Assembly: GCA_964406375.1 (NCBI GenBank)
Contig: CAYORM010000108.1
Span: forward strand, 1-7,700
DNA length: 7,700 nt
Source of the DNA: CAYORM01 sp964406375
GTDB taxonomy: Bacteria > Pseudomonadota > Alphaproteobacteria > DSM-16000 > Inquilinaceae
Direction: 5' to 3'
Shown: piece after piece, positions 1-6,776 of the stretch
Numbering within the stretch: position 1 is the first letter of the stretch
Layout: each line of letters begins with the position of its first letter
Made by a program: the position numbers and the translations under genes
Notes under the pieces: model-generated
The model's input: only the letters and a program-made list of their open reading frames with translations
Database searches by the model: none
What the model was told of the DNA's origin: nothing

Positions 1-62
1 GCACACGGCACACGATCCGTCGCGAGAGCCGTCGCTGACAAGCCTCCGGCGCAGGGCTGCCC

Positions 63-137
63 ATGTTTGACCGGCCGCGGGTGAGCCGCCAAGATCAGGG
101 GCCGCGCAACCCCAAGCCGTGCCGATCCCGCGCATGA
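63..137 (+). CDS. possible 24-codon leader ORF ending on the metC start
   Basis: ATG at 63 is preceded by AGGG at 53-56 with a 6-base spacer. The frame runs 24 codons (beginning MFDRPRVSRQDQ, Arg-rich, one Cys near the end) and stops at TGA 135-137, which overlaps the metC ATG at 134-136 as ATGA. The metC ATG has no Shine-Dalgarno-like sequence of its own, so translational coupling from this ORF would explain how metC is initiated. There is no run of Met, Cys or His codons, so it does not look like a classical attenuator peptide. It resembles no protein I know, and an ORF this short can arise by chance in GC-rich DNA. The rest of 1-118 shows nothing else I can support. Confidence 0.17.
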   Translation: MFDRPRVSRQDQGPRNPKPCRSRA

Positions 138-1315
138 CCGATCATCGTCCGGACACCCTGCTCGTCCATGCCGGCCGCGATCCCCATGCGCATCAGGGTT
201 TCGTCAACCCGCCCGTCTTCCATGCCTCGACCGTGCTGTGGCCGAGTGTGGCGGCGATGCAGGCAGCGGCGCGCGGCGTCGAGGGACCGCCCTACCGCTA
301 TGGCCGCATCGCCACCCCGACCGCGCAGGCTTTCGAGACCGCGGTCGCCGCCCTCGAGGGTGGCCATGGCGCCGTCTCCGTCTCTTCGGGGCTGGCCGCG
401 ATCGTGCTGGCGCTGACCAGCGTGGCGGCGGCCGGTGATCACCTGCTCGTCACCGACAGCGCCTATGGCCCGACCCGCGCCTTCTGCGACAAGATCCTGG
501 GGCGCCTCGGGGTCGAGGTCGAATATTACGATCCGCTCTGCGGCGCGGCGATCGAGCGCCTAGTCCGGCCGAACACCCGGATGATCTACATGGAATCGCC
601 GGGCTCCATCACCTTCGAGGTGCAGGACGTGCCGGCGATCACCGCCGTCGCGCGCCGGCACGGCATCGTGACGGCACTCGACAACACTTGGGCGACACCC
701 TTGTTATTCAAAGCCTTCGAGCACGGTGTTGACATATCGATCCATGCCGCCACCAAGTATCTCGTCGGCCATTCCGACGCGATGATGGGGATTGCCACCG
801 CCGCGACGCCGGAACACTGGCGCATGTTGAAGGACACGGCCGTGCTGACCGGTCAATGTGCCGGGCCGGATGATCTGTTTCTTGCGCAACGAGGCCTGCG
901 GACCTTGTCGGTGCGGCTCGAACGGCATGCCGCCAATGCGCTCGCAGTAGCACGATGGCTGACCGAGAGGCCGGAGGTGGAGCGGGTGCTGTGCCCTGCT
1001 TTGCCCGACGATCCTGGCCATGCAATCTGGAAGCGGGATTTCCGCGGGATGTCAGGACTCTTCAGCGTCATTCTCAAGCCGTTCAGCAAGTCGGCGCTGG
1101 CCGCCATGCTGGACGGCATGCGACTGTTCCAGATCGGTGCGAGCTGGGGCGGCTATGAGAGCCTCGTCCTGCCGATGGACCCGCGGCCGGTCCGCAGTGC
1201 GACGTGCTGGGCGGCGACGGGTCCGCTCATCCGTTTGCATGTCGGGCTCGAGGATCCTGCCGATCTGATCGCCGATCTTGATGCCGGCTTCACCCGGCTG
1301 AGGGCCGCGTCGTGA
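134..1315 (+). CDS. metC: cystathionine beta-lyase (MetC)
   Basis: This is a PLP enzyme of the Cys/Met metabolism family. It cleaves cystathionine to homocysteine, pyruvate and ammonia in cytosolic methionine synthesis. The 393 residues match the family length. Visible landmarks are the YRYGR segment (Tyr56, Arg58), which contacts the PLP phosphate of the neighbouring subunit; SSGLAA at 84-89; Tyr111, which stacks on PLP; Asp183 in LDNTWATP; and the Schiff-base Lys208 in HAATKYLVGHSD. Trp338 (ASWGGYESL) and Arg367 (IRLHVGLED) sit where E. coli MetC has Trp340 and its carboxylate-binding Arg372. The TKYLVGHSD form and the ASWGG motif favour beta-lyase over cystathionine gamma-synthase. The ATG at 134 was chosen because homologues begin shortly before the DTLLVHAGRDP block. 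An in-frame GTG at 119 would add five residues. Neither start has a clear ribosome-binding site. It is the first gene of an operon, and its stop overlaps the hisI GTG. Confidence 0.93.
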   Translation: MTDHRPDTLLVHAGRDPHAHQGFVNPPVFHASTVLWPSVAAMQAAARGVEGPPYRYGRIATPTAQAFETAVAALEGGHGAVSVSSGLAAIVLALTSVAAAGDHLLVTDSAYGPTRAFCDKILGRLGVEVEYYDPLCGAAIERLVRPNTRMIYMESPGSITFEVQDVPAITAVARRHGIVTALDNTWATPLLFKAFEHGVDISIHAATKYLVGHSDAMMGIATAATPEHWRMLKDTAVLTGQCAGPDDLFLAQRGLRTLSVRLERHAANALAVARWLTERPEVERVLCPALPDDPGHAIWKRDFRGMSGLFSVILKPFSKSALAAMLDGMRLFQIGASWGGYESLVLPMDPRPVRSATCWAATGPLIRLHVGLEDPADLIADLDAGFTRLRAAS

Positions 1316-1770
1316 GCGCCGCGGACAGCGCCGGCGTGCCGGCAGTCGACCCTGCCATTCTCGACGCGGTCGCCTTCGATGCGGCGGGGCTGGTGCCAGT
1401 CATCGCCCAGCAGCATGACAGCGGCGAGGTACTGATGCTGGCCTGGATGAACCGGGAGGCGCTCGCCGAGACGCTTGCAACCGGGCGCATGGTCTACTGG
1501 TCGCGCTCGCGCCGGTCATTGTGGCGCAAGGGCGACAGCTCCGGCCAACTGCAATACTTGGTCGAGATGCGACTCGATTGCGACGGCGATACCCTGCTCG
1601 CCCTCGTCGATCAGACGGGCGTCGCCTGCCACACCGGGCGGAGAAGCTGCTTCTTCCGCGCGATGCAGGATGGCGGCTGGCGGATCGTGGCAGAGGTCGA
1701 GCGCGATCCCACGCTGTTGTATGGTCGCCCGCACCAATCTCCCACGAGCGAGAGCCGGGACCACCCATGA
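1312..1770 (+). CDS. hisI: phosphoribosyl-AMP cyclohydrolase (HisI)
   Basis: HisI hydrolyses the N1-C6 bond of phosphoribosyl-AMP to give ProFAR, the third step of histidine synthesis, in the cytosol. The 152-residue protein is monofunctional, with no HisE pyrophosphohydrolase domain, as is usual in alphaproteobacteria. Recognisable blocks are LMLAWMNREAL (41-51), VYWSRSRRSLWRKGDSSGQ (61-79), LDCDGDTLL (88-96) and GVACHTGRRSCFFR (103-116). Asp89, Asp91 and Asp93 form the magnesium site. Cys90, Cys106 and Cys113 are zinc ligands with the family spacing. The start is GTG at 1312, inside the metC stop (GTGA), with GAGGG at 1300-1304 and a 7-base spacer. About 20 residues precede the conserved core, and the C-terminal tail after LLYGRP is unconserved. 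The gene ends in ATGA, shared with the next start, so translation of all three genes is probably coupled. Confidence 0.95.
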   Translation: MSAADSAGVPAVDPAILDAVAFDAAGLVPVIAQQHDSGEVLMLAWMNREALAETLATGRMVYWSRSRRSLWRKGDSSGQLQYLVEMRLDCDGDTLLALVDQTGVACHTGRRSCFFRAMQDGGWRIVAEVERDPTLLYGRPHQSPTSESRDHP

Positions 1771-2345
1771 CGTCGAAGCCGCCTGTCGACACCAACGCCT
1801 GGCTGTTCTTCAAGCGCTGGCTCGCCAATCCCCGCCAGATGGGATCGGTCGTGCCCTCCTCTCCGGCCCTGGGGCGCCGGCTCGCCGCCGAGATCCGGCG
1901 TGAGGACGAGGAGATGGTGGTCGAACTCGGCGGCGGAACTGGCGCCATCACGCGGAGCATCCTGGAACGCGTGCCGCCCGAGCGGCTGGTGGTGCTCGAG
2001 ATCAACCAGGAGATGGCGCACCATCTGCGCAGCATCTTCCCCGGCGTCACCGTGATCGAGGGGGATGCGCGGCGGCTTCCCGAGGTGCTGCCCGAAGGGG
2101 TGGCCGGTCGCGTCGGCACCGTCGTCTGCGGCATCCCGATGCTGCTGCTGGGTGAAGCCGATCAGCGCGCTATCATCGACAGCGCCTTCTCCGTGATGCC
2201 GGCGGGCCGCGAAATCGTGCTCTACACGTACAAATTCGGCTCGCCGCTCGCGATGGCGTCGCTCGGACTCACCGGACGGCGCGCCGCCTGGGTGCCGGCG
2301 AATGTGCCGCCGGCCTCCGTCTGGGCCTATCGCCGCGCCGGCTGA
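1767..2345 (+). CDS. PmtA-like SAM-dependent phospholipid N-methyltransferase
   Basis: A class I (Rossmann) methyltransferase of 192 residues resembling the PmtA family (COG3963), which methylates phosphatidylethanolamine stepwise to phosphatidylcholine at the inner face of the membrane. The N-terminal block FFKRWLANPRQMGSVVPSS (14-32) is the family hallmark and a likely amphipathic membrane-contact region. SAM-binding motif I is VELGGGTGAI (52-61). Glu78 in VVLEIN ends strand 2, GDARRLP at 99-105 is motif II, and GIPMLLL (122-128) is the post-strand-4 motif. The start is ATG at 1767, overlapping the hisI stop, with a modest GGGA at 1757-1760. The frame stays open upstream inside hisI, but protein similarity begins only here. 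Its co-transcription with metC is notable because SAM comes from methionine. The substrate is inferred from the family, and another small-molecule or lipid methyltransferase cannot be excluded. Confidence 0.75.
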   Translation: MTSKPPVDTNAWLFFKRWLANPRQMGSVVPSSPALGRRLAAEIRREDEEMVVELGGGTGAITRSILERVPPERLVVLEINQEMAHHLRSIFPGVTVIEGDARRLPEVLPEGVAGRVGTVVCGIPMLLLGEADQRAIIDSAFSVMPAGREIVLYTYKFGSPLAMASLGLTGRRAAWVPANVPPASVWAYRRAG

Positions 2346-2386
2346 AGCAGGACGCGCCCCGTCGGGTCAGTCACGGCCACCAAAAG

Positions 2387-2417
2387 GAAGGGCCGGCGCC
2401 GGCAGGCGCGGCCCTTC
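2387..2417. terminator. strong hairpin between convergent genes, possible terminator
   Basis: GAAGGGCCG at 2387-2395 pairs perfectly with CGGCCCTTC at 2409-2417. After one bulged G at 2396, CGCC (2397-2400) pairs with GGCG (2405-2408) around a GGCA loop, giving 13 base pairs in all. No T run follows on the + strand. Read on the - strand, the stem is followed by CCTTTTGGTGG, so it fits an intrinsic terminator for the LysM gene slightly better. It lies 42 bases after the methyltransferase stop and about 110 bases beyond the LysM stop, and it may act in both directions. Confidence 0.45.
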
Positions 2418-2437
2418 AAGGCTAAAGGGAGACCGAC

Positions 2438-2512
2438 ATGCGCTCGCGCGATGCCGTCCACTCTCAAGATCGGCAGCGGCCCGCCTGGCGTCCAGTTAAC
2501 ATCCCGTCATGA
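2438..2512 (+). CDS. possible 24-codon small ORF in the convergent intergenic region
   Basis: ATG at 2438 is preceded by AAAGGGAGA at 2424-2432, a strong Shine-Dalgarno-like sequence at good spacing. The frame encodes 24 residues (beginning MRSRDAVHSQDRQRP) and ends at TGA 2510-2512. It has no membrane segment and no family I recognise. It follows the hairpin at 2387-2417, so it would need read-through or its own promoter, and I see no promoter. It is recorded because of the ribosome-binding site only. Confidence 0.12.
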   Translation: MRSRDAVHSQDRQRPAWRPVNIPS

Positions 2513-2514
2513 AA

Positions 2515-2526
2515 CCGCGGCCGCGG
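2515..2526 (-). repeat. 12-bp perfect palindrome just after the LysM stop
   Basis: CCGCGGCCGCGG is a perfect palindrome beginning one base past the TGA of the - strand gene and followed on that strand by TTTC. As RNA it could fold into only a short stem around a GGCC loop. It could contribute to termination, but palindromes of this size are expected by chance at this GC content. Confidence 0.25.
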
Positions 2527-2527
2527 C

Positions 2528-5500
2528 TCAGGGCCGGTCCGCGGCGGGCGCATCGCCCGTCCCATAGCCGACCTCCCCTTCCCGCCAGGGCACCGGAACG
2601 GTCAGCACCTGGCCGGGATAGATCAGGTCCGGGTCGCGGATCTGCTCCCGGTTGTGCTCGTAGATGACGGTGTATTGGATGCCGGCACCATAGACCCGGC
2701 GGGCGAGGCGCCACAGGCTGTTGCCGGGACGCACAACGAGCTGGATGGACCCGTCGGTCCGCGCGACCTCCTCCCACCGCAGATAGAGCGTCTCCGCCCG
2801 AGCCGTTACCACACCCGCCGCATCCACAACATCGATCCGCAGCCGGTAGTTGCCCACCGGCAGACGCCGGCGTAGTGCGAGCCGGTACTTACCGTCGCCG
2901 TCGGCGACGGCCTCCCCCGCGGCCTCTTCGTCCACATAGAGACGGACCAGGGCGCCCGGTGGCGCACGGCCCGAGACGATGAGCCCCATCGGCTCGGCGT
3001 AATCGACGATCTCGATCGTCGCCTCCACCGTCTCCGACCCCTGACCGGCCGCACCACCCGGCCCCTGAAGGAGCTCGGTCGGCCCCGCTTCGCCGCCCGG
3101 AGTCCTCAGGATGATGGGATCGCCGGCCTCCTGGGGCGCCACCGCCGCATCCGCCGCCACCATCGCACCGTCTACATCGGGCTCGGCAGCCTCCTCCGGC
3201 ACCTCGGCCGCGACCACTGCCGGCGGCTCGAGCGTGGGGGTCGGCATCGGCCGCTCCGGAACCAGCACCAGCACGCCGGCATCGCCCGGTATCAGGCGGC
3301 CTGAACCAGGCAGCACCGCCTCGAAGCGGATCTCATGCCCGCCGGGATCGAGCGGCGTTGAGGCAATGAAGACCCATTGCCCCGCGGCATCCGCCTCGGT
3401 CGTGCCGATCACGGTCGACCCGTCATAGATCCGGATCTCGGCCAGCGGCGGCCCCCGCCCCGCGGCGGAGAGTATCCCCGCCCGGTTGACGCGGATCGCG
3501 TCGAATGCGGGCACCACCGGCGTTACGACCCCGGGCGTTGCCGTTTCGGCCGGTACTGCTGTGGACGGCGGCAGGTCGGCGACGATGGCCGGCGGCGCCT
3601 CAACCTCCAATGGCGGGTCGGCCGGCCCGGTCGCGACCGGCTCCCCGCCGTCCGGTGCAGCCGGACCGTCAGCCAAGGCGTTGGGCGCCGCGGCCGCCCC
3701 GACCGTAACCGGGGCGGCATCCACCGGCATTTCGACCACCGGCACCGTCTCCGCGGCCTCCGCATCGGTCTCGATCGCGTCTGGATCATCGGCCGGCACC
3801 GCCGCTGGATCAGACGGCACCGTTGGCTGCATCGGATCCGGCATTTCCGGAGCAGCCGGCTGCGATGGCTCGTCAGGCTCCGTTCCCTCCGATGCCAGCG
3901 TCCCGACGACCTGATCGCCCCGCTCGATCGCGGGTTCGAAACTTTCGGCCACGACGTCGGGCTGGTCGGCCGGCATGGAGGCAGAGGGCGGCTCGGATAC
4001 GACAAGCTCGGTCGTCTCCGCCTCGGATGCGTCGGCTGCGACCTCTGTCTGGTCGGCCGCGGTCTCGGCCGCCGCCGGCGGCGCGGGGACAGGCGGAACG
4101 GTGAGCGCTTCCGGCTCCGCCACCGCCTCCGCGATGCCGGGTTCAGCCGGCCCCGGCTCGGCCGGCCGGTCCGAGGCGCCCGGTGTCTCGGCCGCCAGTT
4201 CCGGCACGCCGGCCGGCGCGGCAGCTGCAGGCGGCTCGGGCGCGATGAGATCGGTGGCATCCACCTCGGGCGCCGACGGGATATCCTGCGGCCGGTCGGA
4301 TGCCGACCCTATCGCGGGGACAGGCGGGACAGCGAGCGGNNNNNNNNNNNNNNNNNNNNNNNNNNNNNNNNNNNNNNNNNNNNNNNNNNNNNNNNNNNNN
4401 NNNNNNNNNNNNNNNNNNNNNNNNNNNNNNNNNNNNNNNCGGGGACAGGCGGGACAGCGAGCGGCTCAGGCTCTGCCACCGCCTCCGCGTCGGCGAGCTC
4501 CGGGGTCTCCGGTTCGGCCGGCCCGTCCAACGAGTCCGATACTTCAGCCACCACATCCGGCTCACCGGCCGGTGCGGCAACGGAAGGCGGCGCGGGCGCG
4601 ACGAGACCGGCCGTTTCGGGATCGGAGACCGCCGTAGGGTCCTCCGCACGATCGGATGCGGTGTCGGCCGCAACGGGCGGCACAGGGACCGGAGGGACGG
4701 GGAGCGGTTCTGGCTCCGCCACATCCTCCGAAGCAACGGGCTCCGGTGTCGCGGCATCCACCGGCCCACTGATCGCGTCCATTGTCCCGGCTACGGTATC
4801 CGGCCCGGCGACTGGTGCGGCCGCAGAAGGCGGCGCGGGGGCTTCGAGATCGGCCGTCTCCGGCGCCGGCACCTGCGACAGGTCTGCCGGCTGGACGGAT
4901 GCGCCACCGGCCACGCTCGGTGCCGCGGGGATGGGCGGGGCGGTGAGCGGCACAGGCGCACCTGCCACCTCCTCCGATGCGACAGGCCCCGACGATCCGG
5001 GAACGGCCGGCTGCTCCGGCACCGAGGCGGTCGGCACCGCCTCCGTCGGCAGCCCCTCCGCCACGACCACCGGACCGGCTCTCGCTTCCGGCACCTCCGG
5101 CGGCAGAAGTGGCGCCTCCGCCATCGCCGCCTCTTCGGCACCGATCGCCGGGCCGTCTGCGGAAGGCGGTGGCACGGGAGGCGCGGGCGGCAGCTCCGCA
5201 AGCGCCGCAGATGGTTCTGCGGGATCCGCCGCGATCTCAGCGGTGACCGACGCCATGACGCCCTCGGTCCCGGCGTCGGCCGGTACCGGCATGACCGGCG
5301 CTACCGGCTGCGACGACACGGCCTCTTCGACGGGAACCACAGGCGTCTCGGCCGGCACTGCCTCTGCAGTCACACCGGGCCAGCTTCCCATCTGCTCCGG
5401 CGGCGTGACCTCCTCCGTCCCATCCGGTGCGTGCACGCTACCCGTCGTTTCGATCGGACCGGGCGCCGCTGCCTCAGTCGGTGGACCGGGCGCGGACGGA

Positions 5501-6573
5501 ATCGCCTCGACGGCGGTTGCCTGCGGTTCCTCGCCCGCCGACACGCCTTCGGTCGGGTGATCGCCCGGCGCTGCCGGTCCGGTCTCGCCGGGTGCCACGT
5601 CGACCACCGTCGCGGGAAGCTCCACGGGTGCCGTTTCGGGCTGGGCTTCGGTGACAGGGCTCGACTGACCGACCGACGGATCGGCGGCCACAAGCGCCGC
5701 AGGCGGCAGGGCAGCGATCGATCCGGCCGGATCTGCCGTCTCGATCGGGGCGGCGCCATCCTCTGATGGCAGGTCGGCACCACCGACAGGCTCGGCGACA
5801 GGCTCGGCGNNNNNNNNNNNNNNNNNNNNNNNNNNNNNNNNNNNNNNNNNNNNNNNNNNNNNNNNNNNNNNNNNNNNNNNNNNNNNNNNNNNNNNNNNNN
5901 NNNNNNNNNCGACAGGCTCGGCGACAGGCTCGGCGCGCGCCGGTGCCGATTCCACGGCGGCGACCGGTGAACCCTCGGCGCCGCCCTGAGCGGCAGGCTC
6001 CGGCGCGGATGCCGTTGCCGCGGGCGGCTCAGGCGATGCGGGCCTGTAGGGAACGGGCGAGGGGCTGGTCGCCAGCGGCGGGGCAATGAAGGGCTCGGCC
6101 GGTGCCGTGGCCGGCTCCGCGGGTATGGCGGCGCCCTCGCCCTGCCCCGTCTGCGGCGCCCCCTCGACGGGCACAGCCGTCGCCACCAGCGGCTCCGCGA
6201 CGGCGGGCGTGCCGGCCTGGGTCGGCATGAGCAGCGGCACCGCCGCCGAGGCGGGCAGCGCGGCCGGCGCCTCCACCGGCGGACGCTGCGGCTCGACCGG
6301 CGCGATCCCGCTGTCGCGCGGGGGCAGCGGGTCGGCCGCGAAGGGAGGGACGGCCAGGGTTTCCGAGGCACGATCAACGATATCGACCGGCGCCGCGGTC
6401 TCCGTCCTGATGGCGGCGGCCGGCAGCGTCGCCATATCGGACGTCACCGGCATCACCTCGATTCCCGCCGGCTCCCGCCGTGGCGCCAGCCAGTCCCCGA
6501 CGAGCAGCCAGATCAGGAGCAGCGCCTCGAGGAGGACGATGACGACGATGCCGATGCGGACAGACCTGCTCAC
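2528..6573 (-). CDS. membrane-anchored, Pro/Ala-rich, Ig-like and LysM domain protein (interrupted by two assembly gaps)
   Basis: One long gene, split in this assembly by N runs at 4340-4439 and 5810-5909. The start is GTG at 6573, with CAGGG five bases upstream. Numbering below assumes the identical gap flanks are merged, giving 1264 residues. A single hydrophobic segment (about 8-26, rich in I, V and L) is a signal anchor. Residues 30 to about 940 are a low-complexity acidic spacer of Pro, Ala, Glu and Val, with AEPV repeats at about 214-221 and four modules of about 80 residues at about 488-809. Two Ig-like beta domains follow: 943-1023 (EIRIYDGSTVIGTTEADAAG) and about 1101-1186 (VRLYVDEEAAGEAVADGDGK). 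LysM occupies 1195-1243 (RPGNSLWRLARRVYG, DPDLIYPGQVLTVP). LysM binds N-acetylglucosamine in glycan strands, so a periplasmic peptidoglycan-binding role is inferred. There is no catalytic domain. The frame shift and stop seen near 4309 come from the arbitrary 100-N spacing. Automated annotation would show two genes (2528-4264 and 4309-6573) or partial ones. Confidence 0.88.
4315..4464. repeat. identical 25-base direct repeat flanking assembly gap 1
   Basis: Positions 4315-4339 and 4440-4464 are identical and encode the PLAVPPVP block of module C. The 100 Ns between them are a placeholder. Merging the two copies (gap length of minus 25) restores the reading frame on the - strand and gives a module of normal size. 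Extra in-frame repeat copies inside the gap would also keep the frame, so the true length is not settled. Confidence 0.9.
4340..4439. other. assembly gap of 100 Ns (unknown true length)
   Basis: Exactly 100 Ns, the conventional length for a scaffold gap of unknown size. It lies in the module C region of the LysM gene. As written it shifts the frame, because a true length congruent to 2 modulo 3 is needed. Confidence 0.97.
5784..5935 (-). repeat. 12-bp tandem repeat (AEPV) spanning assembly gap 2
   Basis: Positions 5784-5809 and 5910-5935 are identical 26-base sequences, each holding two copies of a 12-bp unit. On the - strand the unit reads GCCGAGCCTGTC, which encodes AEPV. Two to four copies are visible, depending on whether the flanks are the same DNA. 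The unit length is a multiple of three, so copy-number change would lengthen or shorten the spacer without breaking the frame. Confidence 0.85.
5810..5909. other. assembly gap of 100 Ns (unknown true length)
   Basis: A second run of exactly 100 Ns, inside the AEPV array. Both sides keep the same protein frame at the written spacing, so the true length should be congruent to 1 modulo 3. A 26-base overlap (minus 26), or that plus any number of 12-bp units, meets this condition. Confidence 0.97.
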
Positions 6574-6776
6574 GAAACCCTGCGTCGCCGTTGCCGGACA
6601 TCCCCATGGCCCCGGGACAGCCTAAGCCGGAGCGACAGGCCAGCGCAACGCGACGTCCGCCCCTGCCCGGGCAGGCGCCACGGCGGTGGGGGATGCGACG
6701 ACGGGACGGCCCATGCGGATCCCACCGGCGGCGAACGGGTTGACAGCGCGGCTCCGCACGTCGAAGGACCTGCCGG
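6574..6776. promoter_or_regulatory. divergent intergenic region between the LysM and LOG genes
   Basis: These 203 bases must hold the promoters of both genes. A perfect -35-like TTGACA lies at 6740-6745 on the + strand, but no good -10 follows at 16-18 bases. CCTGCCCGGGCAGG at 6662-6675 is a perfect 14-bp palindrome and could be an operator. CGGTGGG at 6684-6690 has an inverted copy, CCCACCG, at 6721-6727. None of these is convincing alone at this GC content, and I see no small ORF or RNA gene here. Confidence 0.35.
6764..6768 (+). promoter_or_regulatory. ribosome-binding site supporting the LOG start at 6777
   Basis: AAGGA with an 8-base spacer to the ATG at 6777. A competing AAGGGAG at 6792-6798 lies 11 bases before the in-frame ATG at 6810, which is where family conservation begins (MAVIRSVCVYCGSS). 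The first has better spacing, so the longer form is preferred. If transcription started from the TTGACA at 6740, this site would lie at or outside the mRNA end and the 6810 start would win. Confidence 0.5.

Larger units (their letters stand above)
3896..4986 (-). repeat. four diverged tandem coding modules of about 80 residues
   Basis: Inside the LysM gene's spacer, read on the - strand. Module A (4986-4741, 82 residues) opens PVASEEVAGAPVPL. Module B (4740-4498, 81 residues) opens PVASEDVAEPEPLPVPPVPV. Module C (4497 down to 4136, across the gap; 79 residues if the flanks merge) opens LADAEAVAEPEPLAVPPVP. Module D (from 4135, about 80 residues) opens IAEAVAEPEALTVPPVPAPP. Each continues with an acidic segment, then a line like ETAGLVAPAPPSVAAPAGEPDVVAE, in the same order. 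Identity is highest over the opening block. Unit lengths are nearly constant, which argues for duplication of a whole module rather than mere compositional bias. Confidence 0.75.

Noticed and set aside
1400..2134. Long - strand open frame opposite hisI and the methyltransferase gene
   Set aside because: Ser/Arg-rich antisense shadow; the + strand proteins carry clear catalytic motifs throughout this interval.
4309..4339. Stop codon making the upstream part of the LysM gene look like a separate or broken gene
   Set aside because: It is reached only because 100 Ns shift the frame; the real frame continues in the other phase to LysM at 2594-2740.
4315..4464. Direct repeats around an N run as a CRISPR array, attachment sites or an insertion-element target duplication
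   Set aside because: The repeats are coding, in frame with neighbouring modules, and the gap is a 100-N placeholder; no integrase, transposase or spacer structure is present.
3377..5560. Very long + strand open frame antisense to the LysM gene, Gly/Ser/Ala/Thr-rich in part
   Set aside because: Low-complexity GCx, CCx and GAx codons on the - strand leave few stops on the opposite strand. The + frame spans an N gap at arbitrary phase, switches composition across it, and has no domain.
4300..5766. Arg-rich + strand open frame across gap 1
   Set aside because: A frame shadow of the LysM gene; its composition (Arg, Gly, His) is typical of wrong-frame translation of GC-rich DNA, and no motif is visible.
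6684..6727. Inverted repeat CGGTGGG / CCCACCG as a regulatory structure
   Set aside because: Seven-base GC-rich arms 30 bases apart are expected by chance in a region of this size.
6740..6745. TTGACA as a full sigma-70 promoter for the LOG gene
   Set aside because: The -35 match is perfect, but no reasonable -10 lies 16-18 bases downstream, so I kept it only as a note in the intergenic entry.
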